Of a stretch of DNA of 38,626 nucleotides, positions 1 through 6,602 are shown piece by piece; positions within the stretch are counted from its first letter, which is position 1; every line of letters begins with the position of its first letter. Where the stretch lies: positions 1 to 38,626 of the forward strand of contig JAITNJ010000044.1 of the NCBI GenBank assembly GCA_031290545.1, given 5' to 3'. The position numbers and the translations under genes are program-made. The notes beneath the pieces were generated by a model. It searched no databases and was not told where the DNA came from. It saw only the letters and a program-made list of their open reading frames with translations. The stretch comes from Rhodospirillaceae bacterium. Lineage in GTDB: Bacteria; Pseudomonadota; Alphaproteobacteria; Rhodospirillales; Magnetospirillaceae.

Positions 1-51
1 AGCAACACTTGCCATACCTGCTAGTAGACTAATAGATAGTAGACGCTTCAT
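1..51 (-). CDS. Exported protein, N-terminal fragment (cut by window edge)
   Basis: Reading leftwards from an ATG at 51-49 gives MKRLLSISLLAGMASVA before the window ends, a classic signal peptide with a positively charged start and a hydrophobic core. A good ribosome-binding sequence, AAAGGGA, lies a few bases upstream on the minus strand (about 57-65). The rest of the protein is outside the window, so only export to or through the inner membrane can be inferred. A long perfect inverted repeat sits just upstream in its presumed leader. Confidence 0.6.
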   Translation of the reverse strand, partial: MKRLLSISLLAGMASVA

Positions 52-72
52 GATTAAGATCCCTTTAAATGG

Positions 73-113
73 TTATATGAATTAATCATCACTTACGTGA
101 TTAATTCATATAA
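73..113 (-). repeat. 16-bp perfect inverted repeat (leader hairpin)
   Basis: Positions 73-88 and 98-113 are exact reverse complements (arm TTATATGAATTAATCA), separated by nine bases. Two further G:T pairs can extend the base. An alternative short stem (89-92 with 97-100) lies partly in the loop. It sits about ten bases upstream of the ribosome-binding site of the leftward gene starting at 51, so it could be an operator palindrome or an mRNA leader hairpin. Its function is inferred from position only. Confidence 0.6.
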
Positions 114-115
114 TT

Positions 116-150
116 GATGTTAATACATATTTCGATGTTAAATACATATT
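116..150. repeat. Direct repeat pair upstream of exported-protein gene
   Basis: Positions 116-131 (GATGTTAATACATATT) and 134-150 (GATGTTAAATACATATT) are the same sequence apart from one inserted A. They start 18 bases apart, just beyond the 73-113 hairpin. Paired direct repeats at this spacing upstream of a gene could be tandem regulator sites; in such AT-rich DNA they could also be a slippage product. Confidence 0.45.
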
Positions 151-495
151 CATAATGATTACGGTTATTATATCTGTATGGTATACATATCATTATCGTT
201 AATTATATAAAATGATTATAGAACTCACAAGATGATTTTGATCTAGATATGTATTTTTATTTGATGTGTGATAAATATACTACATTATTTGTTGTGACAT
301 TTATTATTTGATTTAAATTTACTAATAACCTATAACAAATCTATAAATATTGTTAGTCTTATACATATCTATCATGCATCATATTATTTATAGTAAATGG
401 ATGTTAGTCCAACCAAAACTGTAAGATAAAACCAATCATAACAAAAAAATAATCTTTCTCTAGACTATCAAGCAAAACGATCCATAACATGTATC

Positions 496-533
496 TTTAG
501 ATATTCCAAATTTATTTAGATATTCCAAATTTA
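496..533. repeat. Perfect 19-bp tandem duplication
   Basis: The 19-base unit TTTAGATATTCCAAATTTA occurs at 496-514 and again at 515-533 with no gap and no mismatch. It lies about 160 bases upstream of the pentapeptide-protein start. A perfect head-to-tail copy suggests a recent duplication and a site whose copy number may vary between strains. Confidence 0.85.
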
Positions 534-692
534 TAAATGTTTTCAAAGACTTAGCGTTTATCTTGTAAATTAAAATGAATTCAAATTCATCAATTTTAGC
601 ATTCGTTGTTAAATTCAAGCTTTCTAATATTCAGAATAAGGAATTTAATTAAATCACTGTATTTAAGTTGTTTTTCATGTACAATTCTTTTT

Positions 693-1187
693 ATGTATAA
701 AAATCTTGTTCTTATTACTATTTTCTTTAACACTGTAAGTTTAGTCAGTGCAACAGATTGTACAAAACAACCAACACCAGGTGTTGATTGGCAAAGATGC
801 TATCTAGATGGTAAAGATTTAGAAGGTAAAGATATCAATCATGCGCTATTAACTGATGCTAGTTTTAAACGAGCTAATTTAACTAAGGCTAATTTAACTA
901 AGGCTAGAGGATATCACGCAAAATTCATTGGCACTATTATGATCGAAGCTAAATTAGATGAGTCTAATTTTCAAGAGGCTGATTTTACTAAAGCTGATTT
1001 AACAAAAGCTAGTCTTAAAAATTCAGATCTTCGTCGTGCTCATTTTTTTCATGCTAATTTGCAAGGAGCTGATCTTTCTGGAGCTAAAACAACAGGCGCT
1101 GATATACTCACAGCCGATTTATCAGGTGCTACTTGGACTGATGGAAAGTTAGTATGTGCCAAAGGATCAATTGGGCAATGTAACTAA
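693..1187 (+). CDS. Secreted pentapeptide-repeat protein
   Basis: A 164-residue protein from the ATG at 693; the frame is open upstream to a TTG at 606, but the ATG gives a clean signal peptide (MYKNLVLITIFFNTVSLVSA) with likely cleavage before T-D-C. The body is a run of A(D/N)LxxA pentapeptides, expected to fold as a right-handed quadrilateral beta helix, interrupted by one less regular turn (about residues 70-85). Two Cys near the mature N-terminus and two near the C-terminus could form disulfides that cap the helix in the periplasm. The ending T-W-T-D-G-K...C-A-K-G-S-I-G-Q-C is familiar from secreted pentapeptide proteins of alphaproteobacteria. The binding partner is unknown. Two adjacent units (873-887, 888-902) are identical at DNA level, showing growth by duplication. 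No strong ribosome-binding site is visible. Confidence 0.8.
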   Translation: MYKNLVLITIFFNTVSLVSATDCTKQPTPGVDWQRCYLDGKDLEGKDINHALLTDASFKRANLTKANLTKARGYHAKFIGTIMIEAKLDESNFQEADFTKADLTKASLKNSDLRRAHFFHANLQGADLSGAKTTGADILTADLSGATWTDGKLVCAKGSIGQCN

Positions 1188-1436
1188 AGCACAGTTTAAA
1201 GCTCTATATCTTTCTTTAAAATAATTACATCAGTTTAATATAACTAATAGAAACGGCTTTTATGATAAATCATATTTTGTAGAGATTATAACAATATTTA
1301 TTCTTTATAGACTTTCGTGAAATTAGTTAGTTATAAAGTCAAAATTATTCATATCATGCTCAATTTTAGAAAAAATTTTCATATAGAATATGATAATTAG
1401 AATCCTTTCATTTTTTTAATTGTGAGCTCTAGCCTA

Positions 1437-3338
1437 ATGTTATCTGATAATATCAAGCAAATGTCATGGTTAGATTCTCTTAATTCAGAACAACTTCTAG
1501 CAGTAAAGACAACTGAGGGGCCTGTATTAGTTTTGTCTGGTGCAGGAACTGGTAAAACTAGGGTTTTAACCTCTCGATTCGCTTATATAGTTTTGACCGA
1601 ACTAGCAAAATCACAAAATGTTCTTGCTGTGACTTTTACCAAAAAAGCAACACAAGAAATGCGAGATCGCATTTTATTAATGATCAACACAAAAGATGAA
1701 CAGTTATGGGTAGGAACATTTCATTCAATATGTCATAGAATACTTAGACAGCACGCTAGATGTATAGGATTAAATAATGACTTTGCTATATATGATACGA
1801 ACGATCAGTTACGTTTAATAAAACAAATTATAAAAGAGAAGAAGTTTGATTTTAAAGAATCAAAATCTGCACTTGAAATGATTCAACTTTTGAAAGATCG
1901 AAACATTACACCTAAAATGTATGAAGAGATTGCTAATAGCATAGAAGATATAGCATCACTTTATCATAGTTATCAAAATCATCTTAATATCTTAAATGCT
2001 TGTGATTTTGGTGATTTATTGCTTCACTGCATAACCATTTTTAAAAATTATCAAGATATTCTGAACGAGTATCAGAATCAATTTCAGTATATTCTAGTTG
2101 ATGAATATCAAGATACTAATCTCGCACAAAATGAATGGTTAAATTTACTAGCATCAAAACACAGAAATATTTGCTGTGTCGGAGATGATGATCAATCTAT
2201 ATATTCTTGGCGTGGTGCTGAAATCACAAACATTCTAAATTTTAATAAAAATTATCCAGAAACAAAAATTGTCTATTTAGAAAAAAATTACAGATCAACT
2301 AAAGATATAATTAATGTTGCAGCAGACTTAATCGATAATAATACACAACGACACCCAAAGAGAATGCAACTAGGTAAATCCACTGATGAAATTTCAGCTA
2401 TAGTCGACATTTATCAATTAAGAGACGAATCTGAAGAAGCAAATTTTGTAGTAAATAAAATTGAAGCTATAAAAAAAACAACTAAGCTTAATGAGCTAGC
2501 AATTTTGGTTAGAGTTAGATATCAAATATATAAATTCGAAGAAAAACTGAAAAAAGCAAATATTTCATATAAAATATTTGGAGGATTGAGCTTTTATGAT
2601 CATCAAGAAATTCTAGACGCTTTAGCATACTTGCGAGTGGTTTTAAATCCAGATGATGATCGAGCCTTTGAGCGTATTGTTAACGTGCCAAGTCGCGAAG
2701 TAGGTACGGTTACTATGCGAAAAATCCGTACAATAGCATATAATCAAAATATCAGTCTAGTCAATGCAGCGCGTCAATTAAATAAACCGAGTCAGTTAAA
2801 AAGCTTGTTGTTAGATTTTGATCGTTGGCATTCATTAATATCAATTATTTCAAATGCAGAATTATTAAAAAAAATCTTAGGAGAGTCTAAATATCTTGCT
2901 ATGTGGTACCGAAAAAACAGTGAAGAACGTTTAAAAAATCTCAAGAAATTAATTAAAAATATAGATAATTCTGGTGATAACATAAAAGCCTTTCTTGAAA
3001 GAATTCCTCCATCTATGAATGATAAATTACATGAAATCGACAACGATAAAGAATATCTAAATATTATGACCTTACATGGCGCTAAAGGTTTAGAATTTGA
3101 CGTAGTCTTTCTACCTGGATGGGAAGAAGGAAAAGTTCCATTGATTAGAGATAACAATCTTGAAGAAGAAAGGCGACTTGCTTATGTTGGCCTAACCAGA
3201 GCTAGAAAAAAAGTCTATATATCTTATTCAAAATATAAATATGTATATAATGACTATGAGTGTATTCAGTTATCAAATCAACCGTCTCGTTTCATTAAAG
3301 AATTGCCATCTGAGAGCTGTCGTATAACACGCAGGTAA
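1437..3338 (+). CDS. uvrD: UvrD/PcrA-type superfamily 1 DNA helicase
   Basis: An ATP-driven 3'-5' DNA helicase for nucleotide-excision and mismatch repair and replication-fork clearing. Visible motifs in order: Q motif (LNSEQLLAV), Walker A G-A-G-T-G-K-T near residue 35-41, Walker B/motif II L-V-D-E-Y-Q-D-T, motif III D-D-D-Q-S-I-Y-S-W-R-G, motif IV N-Y-R-S, motif V M-T-L-H-G-A-K-G-L-E-F, and motif VI A-Y-V-G-L-T-R-A-R. The ATG at 1437 (633 aa) is preferred over an in-frame GTG at 1422; neither has a strong ribosome-binding site. UvrD and PcrA are usually 700-780 residues. This protein stops soon after P-S-R-F-I-K-E-L-P, so the C-terminal tail, which carries the Tudor-like RNA-polymerase-binding element in relatives, is absent. 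Helicase function looks intact. A PcrA or UvrD2 label is equally possible. Confidence 0.93.
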   Translation: MLSDNIKQMSWLDSLNSEQLLAVKTTEGPVLVLSGAGTGKTRVLTSRFAYIVLTELAKSQNVLAVTFTKKATQEMRDRILLMINTKDEQLWVGTFHSICHRILRQHARCIGLNNDFAIYDTNDQLRLIKQIIKEKKFDFKESKSALEMIQLLKDRNITPKMYEEIANSIEDIASLYHSYQNHLNILNACDFGDLLLHCITIFKNYQDILNEYQNQFQYILVDEYQDTNLAQNEWLNLLASKHRNICCVGDDDQSIYSWRGAEITNILNFNKNYPETKIVYLEKNYRSTKDIINVAADLIDNNTQRHPKRMQLGKSTDEISAIVDIYQLRDESEEANFVVNKIEAIKKTTKLNELAILVRVRYQIYKFEEKLKKANISYKIFGGLSFYDHQEILDALAYLRVVLNPDDDRAFERIVNVPSREVGTVTMRKIRTIAYNQNISLVNAARQLNKPSQLKSLLLDFDRWHSLISIISNAELLKKILGESKYLAMWYRKNSEERLKNLKKLIKNIDNSGDNIKAFLERIPPSMNDKLHEIDNDKEYLNIMTLHGAKGLEFDVVFLPGWEEGKVPLIRDNNLEEERRLAYVGLTRARKKVYISYSKYKYVYNDYECIQLSNQPSRFIKELPSESCRITRR

Positions 3339-3450
3339 ACTAGATGATGCGTGCTCTCAATTAATCAATTCTTAAGGCATACACAAGAAGATCTGAGAGA
3401 GAGATCTGCTATTTATGCCAATATTAAAACTTCCGATTAAAAGGTTTCTT

Positions 3451-3744
3451 ATGAAGAAAGCATTTATTTTAGTTTTTGTTTTATTTACATCAGGATGTGA
3501 AGATATAGAAATTTTAAAAGAGATAAGTTCTACAAGAGGAGCAATGCCAAGATTTCTAACAGGCAATGAAAATCAAGCTACTTTTTATGATGCAAATGGA
3601 ATTGTTCGTATGAATGGTGATATTACCGCAACTAAATATTGTGCAAAATATAGGAAAATCGCTGAATTTAAATCACAGGGAGGTCCAGATCTGGATTGTG
3701 TGAGCTTACAAACGAATTATTGCCTCACTTATATCTGTAAGTAA
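3451..3744 (+). CDS. Small putative lipoprotein, unrecognised
   Basis: A 97-residue protein starting at ATG 3451 with a ribosome-binding sequence AAAAGG seven bases upstream. A longer in-frame start at 3415 has no such support and would bury the signal. The N-terminus MKKAFILVFVLFTSGC has a Lys-rich start, a hydrophobic core and a lipobox-like T-S-G-C, so the mature protein would begin at the Cys and be lipid-anchored; Asp-like residues (E-D) after the Cys leave the final membrane unclear. The mature part has four further Cys (Y-C-A-K, D-C, Y-C, I-C), enough for two disulfides. I do not recognise the family. It lies downstream of uvrD and converges on the porin gene across a strong hairpin. 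Confidence 0.65.
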   Translation: MKKAFILVFVLFTSGCEDIEILKEISSTRGAMPRFLTGNENQATFYDANGIVRMNGDITATKYCAKYRKIAEFKSQGGPDLDCVSLQTNYCLTYICK

Positions 3745-3787
3745 ACTACTGTCTAAATTCACTTATAATGAGAGAAATATATCGCAA

Positions 3788-3821
3788 AGGCCGATATCGC
3801 TACTAAAAGCGATATCGGCCT
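3788..3821. terminator. Strong hairpin between convergent genes, probable terminator
   Basis: Positions 3788-3801 and 3808-3821 are perfect 14-bp complements (arm AGGCCGATATCGCT) with a six-base loop, much richer in G+C than the surroundings. It lies 43 bases after the lipoprotein stop and 40 bases after the leftward porin stop, so it can serve both. U-tracts are poor on either side (three T after the stem on the minus strand), so classical intrinsic termination is likely but not certain; protection of the mRNA 3' end is an alternative. Confidence 0.65.
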
Positions 3822-3861
3822 CTTAAAAAGAATTCTTACATAATCTATAAATTAGATACTA

Positions 3862-5430
3862 TTAGAATCCAGCAGTAATAGAAAATTGAATACGATTATT
3901 TTTCACCTTCCTACTAGAAGTATCTCTAGTAGCACCAGGAATCATGCCAGTAAGGATATCCTTACCATCACTATCCTTTTTACCGGATGCCTTACCATTC
4001 TTCATATTAGTATAAGGAGAAATAACTTTTCCTGTAGCGTGTACAAATGCTGGACCCATTGATATATAACTGTTAGGTGCCCAAAATAAATTGAATTCTA
4101 TTTCTTCCCAAGTTTTAGGAATTCCAACACCACTACCAATAAGACCATTCTTAAATTTAGTATTCTGTTTACCTAAAATAATATTTGACTGCCATACGTG
4201 ATCATCAGTCCAGAATCTCTGATATGAGAATAAATAAGCATTAGTATCAACTAGTTTCAATTTACCTTTTTCATCAAGGACAGCAGACGGATTTGAATTT
4301 ATACCACTAACGTTCATATACCTACCAATACCCTTACCGCCTACAAAGCGGAGCATAATGGCATCATTTTTCTTATCTGTTAAATATATTTTAAAACCTG
4401 TATTTAAACCACCACCAAATACACGGTCACTAGCTGGCCCTTTGTGGTTAACAACATTAAAATCAAGACCAGATGTATTAATAGAAATCTTCCTAGCTAT
4501 ACCGGCTAAGAAAAATCTTCCCCAAGAATCATTATACGCGTATCTAGCTACAAACTCTGGAATATTAGTTGAAGAAAACTTGGTATCTTGAGGACCTCCA
4601 GCATGAGCAGGAATATCTCCTTTATAAAAATCATTAAATGGATTTTCAATAGCAACATTCATCTGATGTTTTTGAGCACTATCAAAGTTGAAAGTATATC
4701 TTACTTGTGGTATACGCAATCCACCTTCTTTTCCAACAGGACCATTATTATGGATACTACTAGGGCCAGAAGGTCCATCAAAAAAAGTTGTCCATGTTTG
4801 ACCAAGAGTCCATCCGCCGAGCGTTAAATACGCTTGACGTAAACGAGGTGTATGCGCATTACCACCATAAGCATTACCACCAGTACTTCCGGCAAAATCA
4901 ATTTCCAAAGCAACTTTAAGTTCACCATATTTGATTGGCGTTCTTGTATCCATATTAATGCGAGCAAAACCAGAAGTAAATGAAAGAATTCCCTTTCGTC
5001 TTGCTGCAGGAGTTCCTGGAAGAGCAAAACCACCTTGACCAGAGTCTAATTCCGCTGGGCGAATACTATAATTATCAAAACCGGCCTTACCCATACCTGC
5101 GTTCATATCATAAGCCATGTCAAGCTTTGTCATAAAACCTATTTTCATAGCCGTCTTAGTACCAGGAATATAAAATCCACCTACTGGACTGCCCATTTGC
5201 CCACCAGTTTTAGGAATTTTAGCAGCACCAGGTTCAGGTGCTATTTGAGCAACCGTCTCAGCAGTCTTTGCCTGCGAATCCTTTAATACTTTTAATTGTT
5301 TTTGAAATTGTGAAATCTGTTCTCTTAAATCTTCTACACCTGGAGAATCATCAGCCAAAACTACAGAAGACGTAGCTGCCATTATTGCAACAGTTGTTGC
5401 TACAGCACCATATTTACGAAACCGGTACAT
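3862..5430 (-). CDS. DcaP-like outer-membrane porin
   Basis: A 522-residue outer-membrane beta-barrel protein for diffusion of small, probably anionic, solutes. The signal peptide ends at S-S-V-V-L-A before D-D-S-P-G. A predicted coiled coil follows (V-E-D-L-R-E-Q-I-S-Q-F-Q-K-Q-L, about residues 32-55), as in DcaP trimeric porins, then a P/G-rich linker and the barrel. Family hallmarks are a strand with K-L-D-M-A-Y-D-M-N, the stretch P-R-L-R-Q-A-Y-L-T-L-G-G-W-T-L-G-Q-T-W-T-T-F, and R-I-P-Q-V-R-Y-T. The protein ends in Phe (S-I-T-A-G-F), the usual Bam-recognition end. It is rich in Gly and more G+C-rich than most neighbours, consistent with high expression. It is monocistronic, with a large upstream region and an unusual nine-G tract beside the start codon. 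The substrate is not determinable. Confidence 0.88.
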   Translation of the reverse strand: MYRFRKYGAVATTVAIMAATSSVVLADDSPGVEDLREQISQFQKQLKVLKDSQAKTAETVAQIAPEPGAAKIPKTGGQMGSPVGGFYIPGTKTAMKIGFMTKLDMAYDMNAGMGKAGFDNYSIRPAELDSGQGGFALPGTPAARRKGILSFTSGFARINMDTRTPIKYGELKVALEIDFAGSTGGNAYGGNAHTPRLRQAYLTLGGWTLGQTWTTFFDGPSGPSSIHNNGPVGKEGGLRIPQVRYTFNFDSAQKHQMNVAIENPFNDFYKGDIPAHAGGPQDTKFSSTNIPEFVARYAYNDSWGRFFLAGIARKISINTSGLDFNVVNHKGPASDRVFGGGLNTGFKIYLTDKKNDAIMLRFVGGKGIGRYMNVSGINSNPSAVLDEKGKLKLVDTNAYLFSYQRFWTDDHVWQSNIILGKQNTKFKNGLIGSGVGIPKTWEEIEFNLFWAPNSYISMGPAFVHATGKVISPYTNMKNGKASGKKDSDGKDILTGMIPGATRDTSSRKVKNNRIQFSITAGF

Positions 5431-5433
5431 AAA

Positions 5434-5459
5434 CCCCCCCCCTTCTCTATTAACAGAGA
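5434..5459 (-). promoter_or_regulatory. G9 tract and mini-hairpin in porin ribosome-binding region
   Basis: On the minus strand the porin leader reads AGAGAAGGGGGGGGGTTT then ATG. Nine consecutive G (plus-strand C at 5434-5442) join the AGAAGG ribosome-binding core to the start codon, so tract length sets the spacing. Immediately 5' of it, TCTCT and AGAGA (5459-5455 and 5448-5444) can form a five-pair hairpin with a six-base loop. A G/C homopolymer of this length is very unusual in such AT-rich DNA. Mononucleotide G tracts at this position are a known substrate for slipped-strand changes in expression in other bacteria; that role here is inference. Confidence 0.6.
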
Positions 5460-5503
5460 TCTAGAGCTACTATGTTATTTTTAACAAAAACTCTCAAGTA
5501 GGT

Positions 5504-5526
5504 ATTATAATATTACGTTAATGTAA
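5504..5526 (-). promoter_or_regulatory. Candidate porin -10 box with overlapping palindrome
   Basis: The minus strand has TATAAT at 5509-5504. Directly upstream, within the promoter spacer, lies TTACGTTAATGTAA (5513-5526), a 14-bp palindrome with one mismatched pair. The hexamer at the -35 spacing is poor, so an activator might be needed. The arrangement suggests a regulator binding site overlapping the porin promoter, but the regulator is unknown. Confidence 0.35.
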
Positions 5527-5734
5527 CGACTTAGATTTATAAAAATCAATCAATTACTATCAGTTAATCTGTCTTTTATATCAAATGTGTCAAAATTAAC
5601 ACATGCAAAACCTATCAATCATTGTATCATTATATGTTTAAATATTTCTAACAAATTTACCATGTAATGCCACATTAATGATGTACATTATTTGATCGAA
5701 ATATTGTCTAAATTTTAATTTAGCCGAATACTAT

Positions 5735-6415
5735 CTAAATTTTATTAGATAAACAATTAATGAAATTAGTCAATCCGATTTGACGCTCCCGTTTCAGATG
5801 CTCTGCTATTAAAATAGATTCAATCGCAGCGACACTGTTAATCAAATCAACATTTACTATTATATAGTCATATTCTTTCCAATGACTCATTTCATTACTA
5901 GCTTTGTTCATACGTTCTTTGATTATATCATAACTTTCTAGTTTTCTGTGTCTCAATCGACGTTCCAATTCATTCATGGATGGCGGTAAAATAAAAACAC
6001 TTACCAAATGATCGTTCCACCTATCATCACGATGTAATTGTTGAACACCTTGCCAATCGATATCGAACAGAACGTCCTTACCTGAATTTATAGCATCTTC
6101 AACCAGAAATTTTGGTGTACCATAATAATTATCAAAGACTTTGGCATATTCAAGCAATTCACCACATTGTACCATTTCATCAAATTTAGATTTTGATACA
6201 AAAAAATAATCCTTTTTATTTATTTCTCCATCCCTAGCAACTCTCGTAGTTACTGAAACAGACATTACAACATTATTAATGTACTTCCTATCTAATATGG
6301 CACGAGAAATAGCAGTTTTACCAGCTCCTGATGGTGATGATAAAACAAGCATTATTCCAGTTCTCAATGACGAAAAATGTTGATGTGCAAAATCAGGCAT
6401 AGAAAATTCAATCAT
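5735..6415 (-). CDS. gmk: Guanylate kinase
   Basis: Phosphorylates GMP (and dGMP) to GDP using ATP, an essential cytoplasmic step of purine nucleotide supply. The 226-residue protein has the P-loop S-S-P-S-G-A-G-K-T at residues 26-34, the GMP-binding segment S-V-S-V-T-T-R-V-A-R-D-G-E...D-Y-F-F-V, and the D-I-D-W-Q-G-V motif followed by the lid region with R-R-L-R-H-R. The ~20 residues before the P-loop are a little longer than usual; internal Met codons at residues 6 and 22 are possible starts, and no ribosome-binding site decides between them. In many alphaproteobacteria gmk lies downstream of the lpt-surA-pdxA-rsmA cluster; here it stands alone, 187 bases after nadB ends. Confidence 0.96.
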   Translation of the reverse strand: MIEFSMPDFAHQHFSSLRTGIMLVLSSPSGAGKTAISRAILDRKYINNVVMSVSVTTRVARDGEINKKDYFFVSKSKFDEMVQCGELLEYAKVFDNYYGTPKFLVEDAINSGKDVLFDIDWQGVQQLHRDDRWNDHLVSVFILPPSMNELERRLRHRKLESYDIIKERMNKASNEMSHWKEYDYIIVNVDLINSVAAIESILIAEHLKRERQIGLTNFINCLSNKI

Positions 6416-6602
6416 TATGTATGCTTTGAACGCTTGATTATTTATTGTGATCGATTAATTTATTGGCATATATAAATTTGATATTCTTTAATGCTATTTA
6501 AATCAAACTTCAAGAACATTTAAACAGTATTTGTTTTGTAAAAAGCAAATGTATAATTGTTCATCGAATTATATGTTATATATAAAATATTCAAGATTTA
6601 AA

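Larger units (their letters stand above)
52..692. other. Long AT-rich intergenic region with repeats
   Basis: About 640 bases between the leftward exported-protein gene and the rightward pentapeptide gene, so it must hold two divergent promoters. It contains a 16-bp perfect inverted repeat (73-113), a near-perfect direct repeat (116-150), and a perfect 19-bp tandem duplication (496-533). I see no convincing coding region, tRNA or decayed gene; the open frame upstream of 693 starts at a TTG without a ribosome-binding site. Confidence 0.6.
5431..5734 (-). other. Porin upstream region
   Basis: About 300 bases between the porin start and the gmk stop, expected to hold the porin promoter and leader. 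Visible elements are the G9 tract, a small hairpin at 5444-5459, a TATAAT hexamer with an adjoining palindrome (5504-5526), and a TTGACA hexamer on the minus strand at 5593-5588 without a convincing -10 at normal spacing. No gene seen. Confidence 0.5.

Noticed and set aside
606..692. Extended pentapeptide-protein start at TTG 606
   Set aside because: It would place about 29 residues before a clean signal peptide and has no ribosome-binding site; ATG 693 fits a secreted protein.
2792..3157. Open frame of 121 codons opposite uvrD
   Set aside because: It lies entirely antisense to conserved helicase motifs, has no recognisable domain or ribosome-binding site, and is a shadow frame.
4824..5033. 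Second frame inside the porin gene
   Set aside because: Shifted shadow of the porin coding sequence with no signal, motif or start context; not a frameshift because the porin frame is continuous.
5588..5593. Consensus TTGACA as the porin -35 box
   Set aside because: The hexamer at the normal 16-18 base spacing is AGATTA or similar, a poor -10, so a promoter there was not called.
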